DNA of 14,653 nt from Clostridiales bacterium (GTDB lineage Bacteria; Bacillota; Clostridia; Tissierellales; Sedimentibacteraceae). Position 1 is the stretch's first letter. Each line of letters opens with the position of its first letter. The translations under genes were made by a program, and so were the position numbers. A model generated the notes under the pieces. That model had not been told where the DNA came from. It did not search any database and saw nothing but the letters and a program-made list of their open reading frames with translations. This document shows positions 1 to 8,274 of this stretch, piece after piece. The stretch spans positions 1 through 14,653 of the forward strand of contig DNNV01000200.1 of assembly GCA_003497505.1 (NCBI GenBank). The letters run 5' to 3'.

Positions 1-2856
1 CAAGTAGATGATGAAATAATCCAAGAAAATATTCAAGCAATTCAATCAGGCGATGATGAACATAAGGCAATACCTAGAGCTTATCGCACAAAAAGGGATG
101 ATGGGGTTCTTGGTGTTGATATTCGCATGGAAACAGGCACTGGCAAGACTTATTGCTATACCAGACTCATGTATGAGCTAAACAAGCGTTATGGTTTCTA
201 CAAGTTCATATTATTGGTGCCAACAACACCGATTAAAGAAGGCACTCGAAGCTTTATTGAATCAGATTATGCCAAGCAACATTTTGCTGATTTGTATCCA
301 GGTAGAAATATTTCTCTATCTGTGCTTAATGCTCAAAAGAAAACTAAGGGTAGAAAGATGTTCCCACAAGCCATTTCGGACTTTGCAAGAGGGACACGCC
401 TTGAGAAAAATAGAATCAATGCCTTACTCATGAGTAGCGGAATGCTTCTTTCAAAGGCAACGATGGATAATGATTATGACCAGACCTTATTTGGAACATT
501 TACAAAGCCATATGACACTTTGGCATCTACTAGACCAATTGTGATTATTGACGAGCCTCATAAGTTCAAAGTAGAAAATAAAGCCTATAAAGCATTAATT
601 GAAAGAATCAAACCCCAATGTGTAATTCGTTTTGGTGCTACTTTTCCTGAGAATAGTGAAACAGGCAAGAAAGACTACAATAACCTGATTTATAATTTGG
701 GATCCTGTGAAGCCTTCAATGAAAACTTAGTAAAAGGTGTAGCAACGCAAATGATTGCTCAAGAGAGCCTCAACGAAACTAGAATCAAGTTGATGGATAT
801 TATTAATAGACCAAAATCCTGTGTTTTCCGTAATGAAAGAACAGGTGTCAGCCATACTCTTTTAGTTGGAGAATCACTTTCTCTTATTGATGATGCATTC
901 CATGGAATCAGTGTAGAAGCAATTGGCAAATTTGAAGATGAGGGCATTGCCAAAGGTGTAGGGTTATCGAATGGTCAAGTAATTGTTAAGGGTGAGCAAA
1001 TATATGCCGGTATCTATGGAAACACCTATCAAAGCTTGATGATGAAACAAGCTATTAAAAATCATATTGAGCAAGAAAGAGAAAATTTCTTTAAAGAACG
1101 AAAAATCAAGACACTTTCCTTGTTCTTCATTGAAGATGTTAATTCATACCGGACTAAAGATGAAAATGATAAAGACATTCCAGGAAAACTCCGAGTTAGA
1201 TTTCAAAAACTGCTTATGGTAGCACTTGAAAAAGAGATTAGTAATTATGCAGATTCGAACAATCCAATTATCTTAGAATATGTTGACTATTTAACTGCAT
1301 CCCTTAAAGATATTTCAAACACCAATGGTGGTTATTTTGCTGAGGACAATTCCAAGGCAGATGAAGATATCCAAAAAGAGGTTGATCAAATTCTTAGAGA
1401 CAAACAAAGCCTATTATCTTTTAAGGATGAGAGAGGAAATTGGAATACTAGACGATTCATCTTCTCTAAATGGACATTGAGAGAAGGTTGGGATAACCCC
1501 AATGTTTTTCAAATTGCAAAACTTCGCTCTAGTGGTTCTGATATTAGCAAGTTGCAAGAGGTTGGGCGTGGGCTTAGACTCCCAGTTGATGAATTTGGAA
1601 ATCGTATTTCTGATGAACAGTTTTATTTAACCTATCTTCATGACTATTCAGAGCATGGCTTTGCTAGTGATTTACTAAAAGAAATCAATTCAGAAATCGA
1701 CGATAGGAGTACTTCTATTAAGATGCTTCTTCCTAAGGTTGCAAAAGAACGTGGTATGGAAGAAAACGCCTTATTTGGCACACTATTAATTGGTGGTTTT
1801 GTTGATGTAGAAGGAAATATTAATCAAGAAAAGAGAGATGATTTTTTTGTACAGTATCCAGAATTTAGGGTAGGAGTTGAACAAGGAAAAGTCATCAATA
1901 AAAATAAAAATCAAAGTGGAACGATATCTATACGCAAAGATAGATTTATGGAAATCAATGAACTATGGAGTAAGATAAATAGCAAATACTATTTGAGCTT
2001 AGATCAAATCTCTGACGAGGAACTATTTGATGCTACTTTGGATATTTTGAAGACAGATGTTTCAGGACAGGTTATTGCTACAACCATTGAACAAAGGCTT
2101 ACCTCTAGGGACGGAAGTCTTATTATTTCAGAAGGGGTAACAGATTACCATATTTTAGAAGAAGTAATCCCTTACAATGAATTTATAACCAGAGTGCAAA
2201 AAGCAACTGGTTTACCTATTAGAATATTACATAATGCCTTGTGTAAGTATAATAAGACCAGGCCGATCAATAATACTTTTTTCAATAAAGAAACGCTATC
2301 AAAATTTGTTATAGCATTCCAAGATTGGTTTGAAGGAGCATTTAATAAACGTTTCTCCTACCAAGCTTTAGATGTCGAAGCACGTGAGACAGCTTTGACA
2401 GATATCAATGGTGATCCCAAAGATAGAATTGTTCAAGGGGTTGTTGGTGTTATTAAGGATGATTTTGCTACAGTTCCTGACAAATTCCTATATGACACAG
2501 TTATCTACGATAGTCCAAAAGAAAAAGAAAGTATTGCACGAAGCAACATTGATGAGGTAGTCGTATTTGGAAAGATTCCAAGAAAGAGCATTCAAGTGCC
2601 TCTATACTTTGGTGGGACTACGAGTCCAGATTTCATGTATGTTCTGAAAAGAGACGATGAGTTGATGCTAAACTTTATTGTTGAAACTAAAGACATCAAG
2701 AAGGATTCTTCTCTTCGTGAGGAAGAAAAACTAAGGATACAATCTGCAAAGAAATTCTTTGAAACAATGGCAGAGAATGGGATTAATGTATCCTTTGAGA
2801 AACAATTACAATCAGATGATATTATTGCGATGATAAAAACTGTTGTTAGTAAATGA
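1..2856 (+). CDS. res: Type III restriction endonuclease subunit Res (5' partial)
   Basis: This is the ATP-dependent translocase and nuclease subunit of a type III restriction-modification system. Such subunits work with a Mod methyltransferase, whose gene would lie upstream, outside the window. The frame is open to base 1, so the first in-window ATG (127) is internal. That codon begins the Walker A motif METGTGKT (codons 43-50 from base 1). The DEAH-box-type Walker B is DEPH (from codon 184). A GWDNPNVFQ block and VGRGLRLP (near codon 521, helicase motif VI) follow. The C-terminal nuclease has PD (876-877) and E-x-K (E895, K897) in the order PD...ExK expected for Res. About 951 codons are present, close to full size for the family, so little is missing at the N-terminus. 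It leads directly into the Gabija-like pair. The family call is firm; activity cannot be judged without mod. Confidence 0.93.
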   Translation, partial: QVDDEIIQENIQAIQSGDDEHKAIPRAYRTKRDDGVLGVDIRMETGTGKTYCYTRLMYELNKRYGFYKFILLVPTTPIKEGTRSFIESDYAKQHFADLYPGRNISLSVLNAQKKTKGRKMFPQAISDFARGTRLEKNRINALLMSSGMLLSKATMDNDYDQTLFGTFTKPYDTLASTRPIVIIDEPHKFKVENKAYKALIERIKPQCVIRFGATFPENSETGKKDYNNLIYNLGSCEAFNENLVKGVATQMIAQESLNETRIKLMDIINRPKSCVFRNERTGVSHTLLVGESLSLIDDAFHGISVEAIGKFEDEGIAKGVGLSNGQVIVKGEQIYAGIYGNTYQSLMMKQAIKNHIEQERENFFKERKIKTLSLFFIEDVNSYRTKDENDKDIPGKLRVRFQKLLMVALEKEISNYADSNNPIILEYVDYLTASLKDISNTNGGYFAEDNSKADEDIQKEVDQILRDKQSLLSFKDERGNWNTRRFIFSKWTLREGWDNPNVFQIAKLRSSGSDISKLQEVGRGLRLPVDEFGNRISDEQFYLTYLHDYSEHGFASDLLKEINSEIDDRSTSIKMLLPKVAKERGMEENALFGTLLIGGFVDVEGNINQEKRDDFFVQYPEFRVGVEQGKVINKNKNQSGTISIRKDRFMEINELWSKINSKYYLSLDQISDEELFDATLDILKTDVSGQVIATTIEQRLTSRDGSLIISEGVTDYHILEEVIPYNEFITRVQKATGLPIRILHNALCKYNKTRPINNTFFNKETLSKFVIAFQDWFEGAFNKRFSYQALDVEARETALTDINGDPKDRIVQGVVGVIKDDFATVPDKFLYDTVIYDSPKEKESIARSNIDEVVVFGKIPRKSIQVPLYFGGTTSPDFMYVLKRDDELMLNFIVETKDIKKDSSLREEEKLRIQSAKKFFETMAENGINVSFEKQLQSDDIIAMIKTVVSK

Positions 2857-2860
2857 GGTG
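2855..2860 (+). promoter_or_regulatory. Ribosome binding site of gajA-like gene
   Basis: GAGGTG overlaps the TGA stop of res and sits seven bases before ATG 2868. It favours the ATG over the in-frame TTG at 2865 and suggests that translation is coupled to the end of res. Confidence 0.6.
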
Positions 2861-2867
2861 AATATTG

Positions 2868-4430
2868 ATGAGTGCAATAATAAAAAAAATAAAGCTGCAA
2901 AATTACAAAAGATTCAAAGATTATATGATAGAACCTAATGAACGAATGAATATCATAGTTGGAGATAATGAAGTTGGTAAAAGTTCTATATTAGAAGCTA
3001 TAGACTTAGTTTCCAGTGGGAATATCAAAAAAGTCGAAAGCATAGGACTTGAACGTCTGATTTGTAGTGAATCAATTGATGAGTATAAAAAAAATGCCAA
3101 GTATGAGAATCTCCCAGTAATGACTATCGAACTATTTCTTGGCGGTGACTTCGATCATACGATGAATGGTAAAAACAATCATTTAGGTGAGGCTTGTGAT
3201 GGGATTAGGCTTGTTTGTTCTCCTAATGATGACTATAGAAATGAGATTATCGATGTTATAAGTACAGATGCCGATAGTTTTCCTTATGAGTATTATTCAA
3301 TCAGATTTTCTACATTTGCTGATGAAGGTTATAGCGGCTATAAAAAGAAGATTAAATCGGTACTTATCAATAATATGAACATGAATTCTGGCTATGCTAC
3401 CAATGAATTCATACAAAGAATGTATAACCAATACACAGAAGAAAATATTAAGGAGAGGGCAGCTCATCGAAGTAAATATCGTCAAATGAAGGAGCAATTT
3501 TGTCGTGATAACTTTGAGGCGCTAAACAATAGGGTTTCTAATGATAAGGACTACTCATTTGGTTTGGATAGTAAGCAGACAAAACTTTTTAATCAAGACT
3601 TAATGATATATGAAGATAGCGTTGCTATTGATAATAAAGGGACTGGGAGACAGGTAATAATTAAAACAGATTTTGCTCTAGAAAAAGCAGGTGAGAATAT
3701 TGATGTTATCCTTATCGAAGAACCAGAGAACCACCTCAGTCATGGGAATTTGAAAAAATTGGTTAAAACGATTTCAGAAACGCAAAGTGGTCAGATTTTT
3801 ATTACAACACATAATAGTTTGATAAGCACGAGGTTGGAGTTAGAAAATTTACTGATATTATCTGATAATAAAACAGATAAACCGCTGTCGTTGCAAGAAT
3901 TATCAAAAGATACATCAAATTACTTTTTAAAAGCTCCACCGGCAGGAATACTAGAATTTGTTTTATCCTCAAGAGTTATTCTTGTTGAAGGACCATCTGA
4001 GTACATTTTATTTGATAAATTTTATGAAGAGGTAACCGGAAGGAAGTTAGATTCTGATAATGTACATGTCATGGATATTCGTGGTCTAAGCTTTAAACGT
4101 TATCTAGAATTAGCTAAAATTTCAGGATCAAAAATTGCAGTAGTCACTGATAATGACGGGAATTTCCAGGAAAAATGCGTTGAAAAATACAAAGATTTTC
4201 AGTTTTTGGCTAATGTTCAAATATTTTTCGATGCCAATAATGATTATCAAACTTTTGAAGTGTTACTGTATAATTCGAATAAAGGCTTTTGTGATGCGCA
4301 ATTTCCCAATGACGCTTTGAAATTTATGTTAGCGAATAAAACTGATTCGGCATTGCGATTATTACAGTCTGATGCAAGTATTCAAGTGCCAGACTATATA
4401 AAAAGGGCGATTGAATGGATAAAAGAATAA
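2868..4430 (+). CDS. gajA: OLD-family ATPase/TOPRIM nuclease, GajA-like
   Basis: Predicted overcoming-lysogenization-defect (OLD) class 2 protein: an ABC-type ATPase followed by a TOPRIM nuclease, as in the Gabija anti-phage protein GajA. Counting from ATG 2868, Walker A is GDNEVGKSS (32-40), a GTGRQ signature-like element is at 258-262, Walker B is VILIEEPE (280-287) and the H-loop is TTHN (313-316). TOPRIM residues follow: VEG with E374, and D428-N-D430 in VVTDND. A later TFEVLL segment resembles the conserved third TOPRIM element. At 520 residues it is somewhat shorter than the roughly 580 of the Bacillus GajA. The upstream TTG at 2865 also reads in frame, but GAGGTG at 2855-2860 is better spaced for ATG 2868. 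It lies 11 bases after res and overlaps the next gene by 16 bases, so co-expression is likely. The family is firm; the Gabija assignment rests on its helicase partner. Confidence 0.85.
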   Translation: MSAIIKKIKLQNYKRFKDYMIEPNERMNIIVGDNEVGKSSILEAIDLVSSGNIKKVESIGLERLICSESIDEYKKNAKYENLPVMTIELFLGGDFDHTMNGKNNHLGEACDGIRLVCSPNDDYRNEIIDVISTDADSFPYEYYSIRFSTFADEGYSGYKKKIKSVLINNMNMNSGYATNEFIQRMYNQYTEENIKERAAHRSKYRQMKEQFCRDNFEALNNRVSNDKDYSFGLDSKQTKLFNQDLMIYEDSVAIDNKGTGRQVIIKTDFALEKAGENIDVILIEEPENHLSHGNLKKLVKTISETQSGQIFITTHNSLISTRLELENLLILSDNKTDKPLSLQELSKDTSNYFLKAPPAGILEFVLSSRVILVEGPSEYILFDKFYEEVTGRKLDSDNVHVMDIRGLSFKRYLELAKISGSKIAVVTDNDGNFQEKCVEKYKDFQFLANVQIFFDANNDYQTFEVLLYNSNKGFCDAQFPNDALKFMLANKTDSALRLLQSDASIQVPDYIKRAIEWIKE

Positions 4431-5458
4431 TATTTGCGGTTGCTGGCGCAGGAAAAACAACAACGATTATAAATGAGCTATCAGAAGATAAAAGGGTATT
4501 AATTCTTACATATACGGTAGCAAATTACTCAAATTTAAAATCTAAAATATTAGAGAAATTCAATCATCATTGGCCTGAGAATATTTGTTTAATGAGATAT
4601 TTTTCTTTCCTATTTTCGTTTTGCTATAAACCTTTATTAGCGGACAAGATAAAAGCAAAAGGGATTATTTACGAGCCAAATGAAAACCAATATGTAAAGT
4701 CAGATAAGCAAAGATACTACATTAGTAGAAATAGATATTTTTATAGTAATCGTTTGGCATATTTTCTAGAAAAAACTGATTCCTGTCGTGAAATCCAAGA
4801 AAGATTAACCAAGTACTTTGATAAACTGATGATTGATGAGATTCAAGATATTTCAGGTAGGGACTTTAACTTCTTGGATAAACTAATGACTACACCTATT
4901 GAAATGCTTTTTGTGGGTGATTTTCATCAACATACTTACGATACTAGTAGAGATGGGAATGTCAATACGAGTCTTTTTAAAAGTTATGATTTGTACAAAG
5001 AAAGATTTTTGAAAAATGGATTTATTTGTGATGAGTATAGTCTAGTTAAGAGTTGGAGATGTGGTGCAGAAAGCTGTGAGTTCATTCGGGAAAATTTAGG
5101 TATCTATATTGAGTCTAATTATGGAAAAGATCTTGATGCAGCAGTAATGAGGGTAGATAATACTGCAGAAATAGAGGAAATCTTAAAAAATGATGATATT
5201 ATTAAACTACACTACCAAAAAGCTAGCCAATATGGATCAACGCATAAGAATTGGGGCGAGGTTAAAGGTGAAGATTCTTATTACGATATTTGTGTGTTGC
5301 TAAATCAAACAACAGAGAAAAAATATCAAAATAATAAATTGGATGAATTAGCACCTGCAACAAAATCGAAATTGTATGTTGCTATAACGAGAGCAAGAGG
5401 CAATGTGTATTTAGTGGATGAAAAAGTAGCTATAAAACTTTTAGAAAACCGCTGGTGA
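4415..5458 (+). CDS. gajB: Small UvrD-like SF1 helicase, GajB-like
   Basis: Superfamily 1 helicase/ATPase, the expected partner of the OLD nuclease in Gabija, where GajB responds to nucleic acid ends and GajA cuts. Motif I is AGAGKTT (10-16), motif Ia-like VLILTYT, motif II DEIQD (141-145), motif III GDFHQ (168-172), motif IV-like SWRCG, motif V-like GEVKGED, and motif VI KLYVAITRAR (319-328, with the expected arginines). The protein has 347 residues against roughly 490 for the described Bacillus GajB. Little sequence lies between motifs IV and V, so the 2B domain appears to be absent. It ends soon after motif VI at TGA 5456. The ATG lies inside the end of gajA (16-base overlap), with AAGGG about eight bases upstream. 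Helicase family membership is firm; the GajB role is inferred from the pairing. Confidence 0.82.
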   Translation: MDKRIIFAVAGAGKTTTIINELSEDKRVLILTYTVANYSNLKSKILEKFNHHWPENICLMRYFSFLFSFCYKPLLADKIKAKGIIYEPNENQYVKSDKQRYYISRNRYFYSNRLAYFLEKTDSCREIQERLTKYFDKLMIDEIQDISGRDFNFLDKLMTTPIEMLFVGDFHQHTYDTSRDGNVNTSLFKSYDLYKERFLKNGFICDEYSLVKSWRCGAESCEFIRENLGIYIESNYGKDLDAAVMRVDNTAEIEEILKNDDIIKLHYQKASQYGSTHKNWGEVKGEDSYYDICVLLNQTTEKKYQNNKLDELAPATKSKLYVAITRARGNVYLVDEKVAIKLLENRW

Positions 5459-5706
5459 TACGATTTTCATCCTAATTCGAGGAATAGAGAAAGAAATAAA
5501 AACAAGCAGAATAATCAATCACTAATAGTATTGAATATCAAAATGGGCACTGTGGTACGTACTTTTCTAGAAAAATGTATTTGTTAGGTTGGAAATCGCT
5601 TAGAAAGTGGGTTGTAAAGCTTCAGAAGATAAATGTCAACCCAATAATACCTATGAAATCTACTGAGTAGGAGCGAAAATTTCGATAGATTAATAAAAAG
5701 GATAAT
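5459..5706. other. Intergenic region between gajB-like and DUF2971 genes
   Basis: I find no gene and no convincing sigma-A promoter in these 248 bases. They contain two abutting perfect palindromes (separate entry) and a 7-bp inverted repeat TGGGTTG/CAACCCA around 5607-5642 with a long loop. The downstream gene may have its own promoter here, or may be read through from the defence operon. Confidence 0.5.
5555..5574. repeat. Tandem pair of perfect palindromes
   Basis: GTACGTAC (5555-5562) is directly followed by TTTTCTAGAAAA (5563-5574). Each is a perfect palindrome. Their position about 130 bases before the DUF2971 gene fits an operator or other protein-binding site, but no known regulator motif is recognised. 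Confidence 0.5.
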
Positions 5707-6756
5707 ATGAAAATTTTATTAAAAGATCAAATCAAGAATTATAGATTTACTGTGGCTAAAGTTGTATTCCTCTTAATAGAAAATCGTTTTATGTTGATCC
5801 AAGATATAAAAGATAGTAATAATATGCTAGTTTGGGATAAAGATAAGAAGGAGCATTTCTACATATCCATTTTGGGACAACCAACCACTAAACTTTCTGA
5901 AAAATATACGAATCTTATTTTTTACGAGAGTCGAAGCTATGCTAGGAATAAGGATAATGTGGAAAACGAGATGAATAGAAGAAAGGTCATGAAGTTAAGC
6001 CGAGAATTTGAAATGAAATTTGATGAGGCAATAAGGGATTCTTTTCTAAGCACAGAGAGTTTTTTTGGGATGATACCTAAAGAATTTCAGGATATATTTG
6101 AACATTATTTCTCGGAAGCAGAAAAGAAAATTTTAGTAGATAATCTTTTCTTCTACAAATATTTATCCAAAGCAACTGTTGATGACAATAAACACAATGC
6201 TAATGATGGTAATTTAGCATTTTCGCATCCAAAAAATTTCAACGATCCATTTGATAGTAATTGTACACTTGTTAATAATATTGATATGAGTGAGAGATTT
6301 AGAGTTTTATGCTTAACTAAAGAACCAGTTAACATACTCATGTGGTCATATTATTCAGAAAATCATCAAGGGTTTTGCTTTGAGTATTTTTCAAAAGATA
6401 TTGTGAATGAAATTAAAAAGCTTGAGTATAGAGGGCTTTACATCTATGGCGATATAACCTATTCACCCAAAAGACCTCGTCAAAAATCTAGCTTAAGTCA
6501 TTTTTCTTTTACGGATTTAAACTTTTATATTGATGCAGTGTATACTAAATACTTGGAATGGCAACATGAAAGAGAGTCACGGTTTGTAGCTCTTTCTGAT
6601 TATCATAACACAGATTTTTTGACTATTTCCCCGGATATAAATCAAGCGTATAAAGGATGTGAAGGAACTGGAAAAGATCCAATTAATAGCAAAGGGGAAA
6701 CGATTAAGACTAAAAAAATAGTCAAAGATAATAGTGCTTATAGCCTTATTGTTTAA
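5707..6756 (+). CDS. DUF2971 domain protein with extra N-terminal region
   Basis: The C-terminal half (about 145-345) matches the DUF2971 pattern: a KYLS start, NDPFD (179-183), LMWSYY (from M212) followed by QGFCFEY, and the W...E.E.R block (W285, E288, E290, R292) near the end. The biochemical role of DUF2971 is not established; such genes are often found in defence islands. The first 145 residues are charged, contain FLLIENRFML and two predicted helical stretches, and match no domain I recognise. There is no signal peptide or membrane segment. ATG 5707 is preceded by AAGGA four bases away. It follows the Gabija-like pair in the same direction after 248 bases and may be an accessory or independent defence gene. 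Base composition is AT-rich like its left neighbours. The family call is good, the function unknown. Confidence 0.75.
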   Translation: MKILLKDQIKNYRFTVAKVVFLLIENRFMLIQDIKDSNNMLVWDKDKKEHFYISILGQPTTKLSEKYTNLIFYESRSYARNKDNVENEMNRRKVMKLSREFEMKFDEAIRDSFLSTESFFGMIPKEFQDIFEHYFSEAEKKILVDNLFFYKYLSKATVDDNKHNANDGNLAFSHPKNFNDPFDSNCTLVNNIDMSERFRVLCLTKEPVNILMWSYYSENHQGFCFEYFSKDIVNEIKKLEYRGLYIYGDITYSPKRPRQKSSLSHFSFTDLNFYIDAVYTKYLEWQHERESRFVALSDYHNTDFLTISPDINQAYKGCEGTGKDPINSKGETIKTKKIVKDNSAYSLIV

Positions 6757-6775
6757 GTTGAGTACAAAAAAGCAT

Positions 6776-6789
6776 AATTCTTAAGAATT
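6776..6789. repeat. Perfect 14-bp palindrome after DUF2971 gene
   Basis: AATTCTTAAGAATT is fully self-complementary and begins 20 bases after the DUF2971 stop. It has no loop and no T-run, so it is a poor terminator and more like a protein-binding site or chance AT-rich palindrome. Confidence 0.45.
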
Positions 6790-6857
6790 GATGGGAATTG
6801 TAATTCAAAAGTGCCATAATTGTGTCTTTTAATGGTGCATGAATTAATGGCTTAAAT

Positions 6858-6882
6858 TTGAGGTGACAAAATGTTACCTCAA
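6858..6882. repeat. Hairpin with 10-bp stem
   Basis: TTGAGGTGAC (6858-6867) and GTTACCTCAA (6873-6882) pair with one mismatch around the loop AAAAT. No T-tract follows on either strand, so a terminator role is unlikely. It could fold in RNA or be a dyad binding site. Confidence 0.5.
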
Positions 6883-6926
6883 GTGCGTGCTAGATCTGAT
6901 AGCTTGAAATTATATCCTGTGATACT

Positions 6927-6942
6927 ACTTTGATACCAAAGT
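6927..6942. repeat. Short hairpin ACTTTG/CAAAGT
   Basis: A 6-bp perfect stem with the loop ATAC. It is short and of uncertain meaning; listed because it lies in the spacer next to the element boundary. Confidence 0.3.
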
Positions 6943-7058
6943 GCAGTGTAGAGAAAGAAATAGAAGCAAACAAAACACGCAGTCACAAAAAGGACTGTTA
7001 AAGCAAAATAGACACCCTGAAAGCATCTTTTTCTGCAAGGAGTGGGAATAGCAGTTAA

Positions 7059-7104
7059 AAACCCTGAGACCATTGATATAACTTGGTTTCAGGGTTTGCT
7101 TTTT
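7059..7104. terminator. Bidirectional rho-independent terminator downstream of integrase
   Basis: AAACCCTGAGACC (7059-7071) pairs with GGTTTCAGGGTTT (7085-7097) over 13 positions, with one G-U wobble and a 13-base loop. A CTTTTT run follows on the + strand. On the - strand the stem ends in GGGTTTTTAA. It can stop leftward transcription from the integrase and rightward transcription from the defence island. Confidence 0.75.
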
Positions 7105-7110
7105 GGTGAC

Positions 7111-7127
7111 CGTACTAAAAGCGTACT
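7111..7127. repeat. Direct repeats CGTACT with 11-base period
   Basis: CGTACT occurs at 7111-7116 and 7122-7127, one helical turn apart, 17 bases beyond the native integrase stop. Such phased repeats beside an integrase gene resemble arm-type integrase or excisionase sites, so this may be part of an attachment region. The crossover core could not be identified. Confidence 0.4.
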
Positions 7128-7143
7128 ACAGGTCCTTTTGTAA

Positions 7144-8181
7144 TTATTCAATTGGACTATCTGGTTTATTCATTTGATCCAAGCGATTGGCGACCTCGAT
7201 CTGCTTATTGGGATAAAGGTGGGAATAGGTCTGAAGCGTTGTTTATATGCTTTCGTGTCCCAGTCTTTCTGAGATCAGGAGGGCTGAAAAACCTTCCTCA
7301 ATCAGCATGGAGGCATGGGAATGTCTCAGATCATGTACGCGAATGCGTTTGATGCCAGATTTCTTCGTCCCTCGTGTCATCTCACTGTGCAAATAGGATT
7401 TGGTCACCGGGAAAAGCCTTTCGTTTGGTTCGTAATCATAAAGCTGCTCGGCGTATTTCTGGACCAGAGCACAGAGAAAGGTTGGCACTGCGATCAGGCG
7501 GCGATTCTTGGGTGTCTGGGGTTCCATGATCAGATCTTCGCCCTCATGGCGAGCGTAGTTTTTTGTGATATACAATGTTTTGGCATCAAAGTCAAAATCG
7601 TTCAAGGTCAATGCCAACAATTCACCCGATCGGATACCCGTCCAAAACAGGATTTCAAAGGCCAGCTTTGAAACTGGCTTATCCGAGACAAAGGGTAGAA
7701 ATTTTCTGAATTCCTCTACAGTCCAGAACAACATGGACTCTGCATTTTTCTTACCCATGCTGCCGCACACTCTGGCAGGGTTGGTTTGAAGCTTATAATA
7801 CTTGGAGGCAAAGTTAAAAATGGCGGAGATCTGGTTGTGGATGGTTTTCAAATAAGTTTGTGAATAGTCGCTCTCATCCTCCATCAAGGTATTTTGCCAT
7901 TTGCAAATCGTTGCGGGTTCAATTTTGTTGATTGGCATCTCTTCGGAAAAAGGCAGCAGCTTTGTGTTGATGAGGCATTCCTTGCCACTGTAGGTGGTTG
8001 GCTTGAGCCGTGTCTTACAATCCTCCATGTAGATGGACACCAGGGTGCCAAAGGACATGTCGGGACTGGCTTCCGCCTTCTCAATGAATTGTCGCTCGAA
8101 AGTCTTGGCTTCTCTTTGGGTGGTCATTCGGGTGGTACTGACGGCCAGGGCGACGGTCCTGTTTTCCACTTCTTCCTGCAT
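7144..8181 (-). pseudogene. Tyrosine integrase, disrupted by in-frame TAA before catalytic Tyr
   Basis: Site-specific recombinase of the phage/ICE integrase family. The open part covers residues 1-312 and ends in ERLGHESI; an in-frame TAA lies at 7243-7245. Reading on in the same frame gives TTLQTYSHLYPNKQ and a natural end in DSPIE at TAA 7144-7146, which is the normal family tail. Visible active-site residues are R184 (TGIRSGE), H283 and R286 (HDLRHSH) and H309 (GHE). The nucleophile would be Y319, beyond the stop. The most economical change is a Lys codon AAA to TAA. The N-terminus is also short: it starts near TTQREAKTFERQF, so the usual arm-binding domain of roughly 40 residues looks partly deleted. 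The ATG has an AAAGGAGG site (8190-8197). The product is predicted to be unable to cleave DNA, and the element immobile unless the stop is suppressed or the enzyme acts from elsewhere. Confidence 0.88.
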
Positions 8182-8189
8182 GAAAAATT

Positions 8190-8197
8190 CCTCCTTT
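8190..8197 (-). promoter_or_regulatory. Strong ribosome binding site of integrase gene
   Basis: AAAGGAGG on the - strand, eight bases before the ATG at 8181. It fixes the start at MQEEV, even though this leaves the protein without a complete arm-binding domain. Confidence 0.7.
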
Positions 8198-8274
8198 CAT
8201 GGTTTGGTGAATTCAATTTACAAAAATACGTATCTTGCACATGGAATAAGTAAACTCGTAAAGCTCTGTAAGAT

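Larger units (their letters stand above)
6757..7056. other. Gene-free spacer with small inverted repeats
   Basis: No gene is supported here. A possible 64-codon frame on the - strand (6879-7073) has no ribosome binding site and runs through the terminator stem, so I do not call it. The spacer holds the palindromes listed separately and probably marks the boundary between the defence island and the integrative element. Confidence 0.5.

Noticed and set aside
2865..2867. TTG as start of the OLD nuclease
   Set aside because: The adjacent ATG 2868 has better spacing from GAGGTG and is the stronger codon.
6858..6882. Terminator for the DUF2971 gene
   Set aside because: The stem has no T-tract on either strand and lies over 100 bases after the stop codon.
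6879..7073. 64-codon frame on the - strand with a hydrophobic stretch
   Set aside because: No ribosome binding site, runs through a terminator stem, and has no family resemblance.
7894..8253. Long + strand frame opposite the integrase gene
   Set aside because: It is antisense to a clearly conserved integrase and has no family resemblance.
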